Source: SIG440 sp045578305 (lineage in GTDB: Bacteria > Bacillota > Clostridia > Monoglobales > Monoglobaceae). From it: a stretch of DNA of 43,899 nucleotides. The notes beneath the pieces were generated by a model that had not been told where the DNA came from, searched no databases, and saw only the letters and a program-made list of their open reading frames with translations. Positions 40,094-43,899 of this stretch are shown piece after piece. The DNA lies in the NCBI GenBank assembly GCA_045578305.1, contig JAZNKA010000070.1:1-43899 (forward strand), read 5' to 3'. Within the stretch, counting starts at the first letter, position 1, and each line of letters opens with the position of its first letter. A program made the position numbers and the translations under genes.

Positions 40094-42355
40094 TTACCAA
40101 TGTGTTTTTTGCTTCAATGGTCTTAGATTACTGGGCATTCTTTTATTTTCATTTATACTTCTTAACATTATTTCGGCGTTATATGATAAGAAATCCGCCA
40201 TTTCATCCCGTCTTGCCAGAGCACCGCCGAGAAGGTCGATAGGCTTTAAGTTCATACCGTTTATTTCAGCAAGCAATTCATCTGCTTCCTTTTTCAAGGC
40301 TTCAATACCCGGTTTCACATCTTCGGGGATCGCTTCGCCAAATTCAAAATATGCATTGACTTTTTTATAAAAGTTCATATATCTTACCAGCATATCAGTG
40401 AATTTTTCACAGATTATGAAGTTATCCGAAAGCCATTTAATATCCTCTTCAAGCTCAGGGAAGTATTTCTTTTCCCGATATATTTTTGAGGCTAGTTCTT
40501 TTGCTTTTTTGGTTGAAGAATCAACATTAATATATTTATCAAGAATTGAATTGATGGAAAGGTCTGTTTCAGAATCCTGTTTCAATTCTTCATTATCCCA
40601 TCTCATCGGGAATACAACTTTTGTGAAGTTAGTATAAATTTCACAACTGCAGGGAGAGGTCAAAGGCGGTGAACTATCTTTGCCACGGATAGAGAAAAGT
40701 TCTTTGAAATCGGCTCCTGCTTCTTTTCCGTAAAGTTTTTCACAGATAATCTGCAAAAATCCGTTTTCTCCGTAAATTTCCTCCGGTCTTGTATTGCCTT
40801 TTAAATAATCAATATAGAATGGCTCAAAGTCATCATAATTATCAGGCATATCGGGAATATTGTAGTATGCGCTGTTTTCACAATTCCACAGATATTCCGC
40901 ATTGCAAACCTGCATTGCCTCCTGATTTCCGTTTCCGTTTTCTATAATAATTCCCGAAGAAGATTTCATAAGACGGTTAAACAATCCGCCGCAAAGAAAA
41001 AGCTTGTCGCTGTAGAAACCGTCTCCGCCACAGAACTGTATTGTGGCAAAATCGCAGTTTTTCCAGCCTTCTCTTGTTATATCATATCTTAAGCGATTGT
41101 CCCCTTCTTTGTTGAAGAAGTTTTCTCTAAATCCGATATATAAATTGTCATAATGAGGAAGAAGCTCACTTATCTTTTTCCAGAATTTTCTTGAGTTTTC
41201 GTAAAGCTCATTTCTTTTATGCATATACACATATCCGGGGCTTACTATATATACAACACAATCTTTTTTTGCATCATATTTGCCGTCATCGCTTTTAACA
41301 GATGAAATACCTTCGTATAAATTCTTTATAAAGTACGCAAAAGCACCTGCGGCACCGTCTTCTGCCCACAGGCAGTCGTTAGGCCATTTTTTTCTGCATT
41401 CATCACACCTTGCAGTCCATAAGGGTTCTAAGATATCATCTGCATCCATATTATGAATATACATAGCTCCTGGCTCAACATTTTTAATGTATGAAGTAAA
41501 CTCTCGCAACTTATTTTTCATAAGTTCTTCATTTGAAAGACAGGTGCCGTATTCTCTGCCCTGAATTATTTCGGTGGGAGGATCATCATCATATGTGCCG
41601 ATACATTGATATATCTCACCGTCAGGATAAGATTTTCTGTTCATATGAACCTCGCCGTTAAAAGCATTGTCACCACGCCCGAACAGTCCATATCCCATAG
41701 CATAACCGCTGCTCATTAGATGAACCTTTCTCTTTCTTGCCTCGCGGTTTAACTCTTTCATAAGCTTTCCATATCCCGGAAAACGCTCGGAGTTGAAATC
41801 AAATCCATCAAATACAATTTCATTAATCTTGTATTTAAGACACATATCAAGTTTTCTTATGATACGCTCTTTATATTTTTCAATTCCGTCTCCACGGTCA
41901 TAGGACCATATTCCCGCTTCTGTCCACAAAAGCCATTTGTTTGCTCTCCATCTGAAATCGGGAGAATCCTTGATATCAAAGGTTTCGGGAAGAGTGTTTT
42001 CATAAAAGAGCTGGATTAAAGTCATAAGAGCATACATTGCACCGTCTTCTTCATAGGCGGCAACGATTATTTTATCAGCTTTTTTAACTAAATAATAACC
42101 CTGCTCTTTTGCGAATCTTTTATTAAAAAGTTCTGCTGTTTCTGCTTTTATATCTTCGGGGATATATTCATCCCCGAGATAAACAACAAGATTCCCCTCA
42201 TCTTTTATTTCTATTTCTCTGCCGAGAAGGGATAACGCATATTCGAGACCTTCTCCGTACACTCCGTTTATTTTTGCCCCTGTTATTTCAAAGGGTATAA
42301 AATTTTCGGAATAAGTGTAATCGGCAGGAGTGGGTATCAGATTGATTTTGCGCAT
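40094..42355 (-). CDS. Putative glycoside hydrolase, GH20/GH84-like N-acetylhexosaminidase type
   Basis: A 753-residue protein without a signal peptide, so probably cytoplasmic. The first 125 residues resemble the beta-N-acetylhexosaminidase N-domain (NLIPTPADYTYSENF at the start, EDGAMYALMTLIQLF near 105-118). The junction IKDSPDFRWRANKWLL parallels the start of the GH20 barrel. The barrel spans about 130-500, followed by a helical C-terminal region (about 600-740). I could not find the standard GH20 Asp-Glu catalytic pair; YIHNMDADD is a candidate acidic site. The start MRKINL has GTAGAGTAGTGAGGTAG-like purine-rich sequence upstream. It lies 12 bases after the isomerase-like gene, so they are co-transcribed and probably share a carbohydrate substrate. 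Confidence 0.65.
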   Translation of the reverse strand: MRKINLIPTPADYTYSENFIPFEITGAKINGVYGEGLEYALSLLGREIEIKDEGNLVVYLGDEYIPEDIKAETAELFNKRFAKEQGYYLVKKADKIIVAAYEEDGAMYALMTLIQLFYENTLPETFDIKDSPDFRWRANKWLLWTEAGIWSYDRGDGIEKYKERIIRKLDMCLKYKINEIVFDGFDFNSERFPGYGKLMKELNREARKRKVHLMSSGYAMGYGLFGRGDNAFNGEVHMNRKSYPDGEIYQCIGTYDDDPPTEIIQGREYGTCLSNEELMKNKLREFTSYIKNVEPGAMYIHNMDADDILEPLWTARCDECRKKWPNDCLWAEDGAAGAFAYFIKNLYEGISSVKSDDGKYDAKKDCVVYIVSPGYVYMHKRNELYENSRKFWKKISELLPHYDNLYIGFRENFFNKEGDNRLRYDITREGWKNCDFATIQFCGGDGFYSDKLFLCGGLFNRLMKSSSGIIIENGNGNQEAMQVCNAEYLWNCENSAYYNIPDMPDNYDDFEPFYIDYLKGNTRPEEIYGENGFLQIICEKLYGKEAGADFKELFSIRGKDSSPPLTSPCSCEIYTNFTKVVFPMRWDNEELKQDSETDLSINSILDKYINVDSSTKKAKELASKIYREKKYFPELEEDIKWLSDNFIICEKFTDMLVRYMNFYKKVNAYFEFGEAIPEDVKPGIEALKKEADELLAEINGMNLKPIDLLGGALARRDEMADFLSYNAEIMLRSINENKRMPSNLRPLKQKTHW

Positions 42356-42367
42356 AAATCTACCTCA

Positions 42368-43840
42368 CTACTCTACATACAAACATTCAATATCAAGCAT
42401 TTTTGTGATTAATTTCATTGCACCGCTCATATCAGTAGGACCGATTATACAGTGATGTGTTACACCACTTTCAAATATTGTTTCAAGATAATCTCTTACG
42501 GGAGTTTTTACTGTTGCGATAGCGTGAAGCTCATCATATTTTAAAGGCTCGTGTTTTTTGGATTCAACGGGAGATACTATCATTTTGTATCCGCCTGTTG
42601 TTTCTATAATGTGACTGATGGTTGCAGGACCTTCTTTAAGAACCAACTCGTAGTTTAAGCCTGCGCCGTCAAAGCCCCACTCTTCAGGAGTTCTTGTTAA
42701 GGTAACTTTGTCATCAGATTCAGCAAGCTGAGGAACGCCGATACCATGACCCATCAAGAGACAACTGTTTGACTTAACATCAAATTCGCCCCATTCTGCC
42801 ATAAGTGCGTGGCAGCCTGAGAGATTTCTCATAATCATCATTGTAATAAGACCGCAGATATCACCTTCGGAACAAACCGTGATGTCGTTTTCTTCCATCA
42901 TTAAGGAAGCGCCCATTCTTGCGGTTGTTTTTGTCTGCTTTTGCAAGAAATGCTGGTCAAGGAAGCACATTGCATCCAGCCTGAATTTTAATGCTATATT
43001 TCTCATGGCTATTGCAAGCTTTACCGCATTTTTCATATCGTTGTCCGTAACATTTCTTGTTTTAAAACGGTTTTTCAAAGATGCAACCTTTGCATCAACT
43101 TCCTCATCAGTAACAAGCTTCCACTCGTTTAATACGTGCTCGCTCTGTATGTAGATAATGTTTACGCCAAATTTAGCCTTTAAGAAGGTTTTTGATAATT
43201 CAAGGTCGTACATTCCTCTAAAAACGTGACCGATTATACCGATATTTGAATCGTTTAAAGCCGCAACTGCTGTGCCTGCTTTGATGAAGTCGTCTATTTT
43301 TCTGTATGCTCTTTCATCATTTGAGCTGCCTACAACGATTTCATAGTCTCTGTTCATTTTTCTTAATGTACCTGTAAGCTGAGCAATACCGATGATACCG
43401 CTGTTTCTTAAACTGTGTTCATAATCACCGTTGGGGTCGATATTTTCCTCAAGCTGAGTTGAGAATAAAAGAAGGGGAACATTTTTAACGTGGTTTATAG
43501 CGTGGAGAGAAATAAAATCTGCAACATATGTTCCACCAATAACAATTAACATATCAACCTGCTCTTCTGCAAGCATTTTGCCTGCTCTGTCTGCAGAATC
43601 CAATGTATCTACAAACTCAGGATATACGATGTTATCGTATTTCTCCTTCAATTTATCCACGATTTTTTTCATATCGCTTTTAACATTTTTCTCTAAGTTT
43701 TCGGGATACATTCTCCAGTATTCGAAATATCCGCAGGTTATAACACCTATTTTAACGCCCTTCTTTTTATTGGCTTCGCTTAACATATCGCCATATACTC
43801 CGTTATCCGCTTCTTCAAATGATTTAATCTGTTCTGCCAT
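42368..43840 (-). CDS. L-arabinose/L-fucose isomerase family protein
   Basis: A 490-residue cytosolic protein of the arabinose/fucose isomerase fold. N-terminal Rossmann-like domains (KIGVITCGYFEYW, IGIIGHVFRGMYDL near 200-211) precede a C-terminal metal-binding domain. Candidate metal ligands are Glu325 (CSEGD), Glu349 (AEWGE), His365 (MGHGIG) and His462 or 463 (THHCI); their spacing parallels Glu306, Glu333, His350 and His450 of E. coli AraA, so an active isomerase is plausible. Overall it is divergent from AraA, and the sugar is unknown. AAAGGA lies in the tail of the upstream gene before the ATG. Confidence 0.8.
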   Translation of the reverse strand: MAEQIKSFEEADNGVYGDMLSEANKKKGVKIGVITCGYFEYWRMYPENLEKNVKSDMKKIVDKLKEKYDNIVYPEFVDTLDSADRAGKMLAEEQVDMLIVIGGTYVADFISLHAINHVKNVPLLLFSTQLEENIDPNGDYEHSLRNSGIIGIAQLTGTLRKMNRDYEIVVGSSNDERAYRKIDDFIKAGTAVAALNDSNIGIIGHVFRGMYDLELSKTFLKAKFGVNIIYIQSEHVLNEWKLVTDEEVDAKVASLKNRFKTRNVTDNDMKNAVKLAIAMRNIALKFRLDAMCFLDQHFLQKQTKTTARMGASLMMEENDITVCSEGDICGLITMMIMRNLSGCHALMAEWGEFDVKSNSCLLMGHGIGVPQLAESDDKVTLTRTPEEWGFDGAGLNYELVLKEGPATISHIIETTGGYKMIVSPVESKKHEPLKYDELHAIATVKTPVRDYLETIFESGVTHHCIIGPTDMSGAMKLITKMLDIECLYVE

Positions 43841-43842
43841 TT

Positions 43843-43899
43843 TTATTTTCCTTTCTTTTCTGCAAGTTTCTTTGCGTTTTCATATAATATCTTAATTTT
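43843..43899 (-). CDS. C-terminal end of an upstream gene (partial)
   Basis: The last 18 codons of an open frame run off the window edge and end in TAA at 43845-43843, two bases before the isomerase-like ATG. The encoded tail is Lys-rich (ILYENAKKLAEKKGK). Its end holds the AAAGGA ribosome site for the next gene, so it is probably part of the same operon. Too short to identify. Confidence 0.5.
   Translation of the reverse strand, partial: KIKILYENAKKLAEKKGK

Noticed and set aside
38877..43899. Horizontal transfer of the last 5 kb
   Set aside because: The isomerase-like gene uses mostly AGA for Arg, unlike the mixed Arg codons of aroA, but the neighbouring GH-like and M24 genes are mixed too, and no integrase, repeats or tRNA boundary is seen; evidence too thin.
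1..43899. CRISPR arrays, insertion sequences, prophage or toxin-antitoxin modules
   Set aside because: No regularly spaced repeats, transposases, integrases or phage proteins were found on either strand.

Overview
The window reads as a chromosome segment of a low-to-moderate GC Clostridia-type Firmicute. This rests on strong AGGAGG-type ribosome binding sites, TTG/GTG starts, the infC-rpmI-rplT block followed by a SpoU methyltransferase, dprA and topA, a CdaR-like regulator beside ftsEX and an M23/S41 peptidase pair, DUF421/DUF4363 and SpoIID-like proteins. No phage, insertion sequence or CRISPR array was seen. The species cannot be named from the sequence.

Layout. (1) 69-3794, minus strand: a ptsI-crr-ptsG glucose-type PTS operon without an HPr gene. 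(2) 3996-6620: a P-type Ca2+ ATPase, convergent with a PflA-like radical SAM gene. (3) 7558-9825: back-to-back promoters, a MarR regulator with a candidate tandem operator, and an acyl-CoA synthetase. (4) 9945-11445: tRNA-Ala(UGC), a PHP phosphoesterase and rpmE. (5) 11453-19968, minus strand: a nine-gene operon, DAHP synthase-tyrA-aroB-aroA-aroC-pheA-aroK-aroQ-aroE, holding the whole shikimate pathway plus the Phe and Tyr branch enzymes. (6) 19987-23553: DUF4363/DUF421 membrane genes, then three peptidoglycan-binding or SpoIID-like genes. (7) 23555-26241: trmB, a small membrane protein, and infC-rpmI-rplT with leader structures. (8) 26278-30418: rRNA methyltransferase, dprA, topA. (9) 30521-36497: CdaR-like regulator, ftsE, ftsX, an M23 hydrolase activator, an S41 protease and an unknown gene. 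(10) 36494-38725: greA and lysS. (11) 38877-43899, minus strand: an accessory cluster of a metal-ligand-poor M24 protein, a GH20-like glycosidase, an arabinose/fucose-isomerase-like protein and the tail of another gene.

The most notable find is upstream of the aro operon (19721-19968). A promoter drives a 39-codon leader peptide with 12 Phe/Tyr codons among 18 consecutive codons. A 10-bp antiterminator helix overlaps its stop codon and competes with a Rho-independent terminator just before the DAHP synthase gene. This is a complete ribosome-mediated attenuator sensing Phe and Tyr. No T-box consensus was seen, although a T-box would be the expected device in this group. The product classes of the operon match the codons being counted.

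Other points of interest are an apparent ATA start codon for infC behind an L20-type leader, an 18-bp perfect inverted repeat between the M23 and S41 genes, a SpoIID-like domain that seems to lack its catalytic Glu, and an M24 protein missing most metal ligands.
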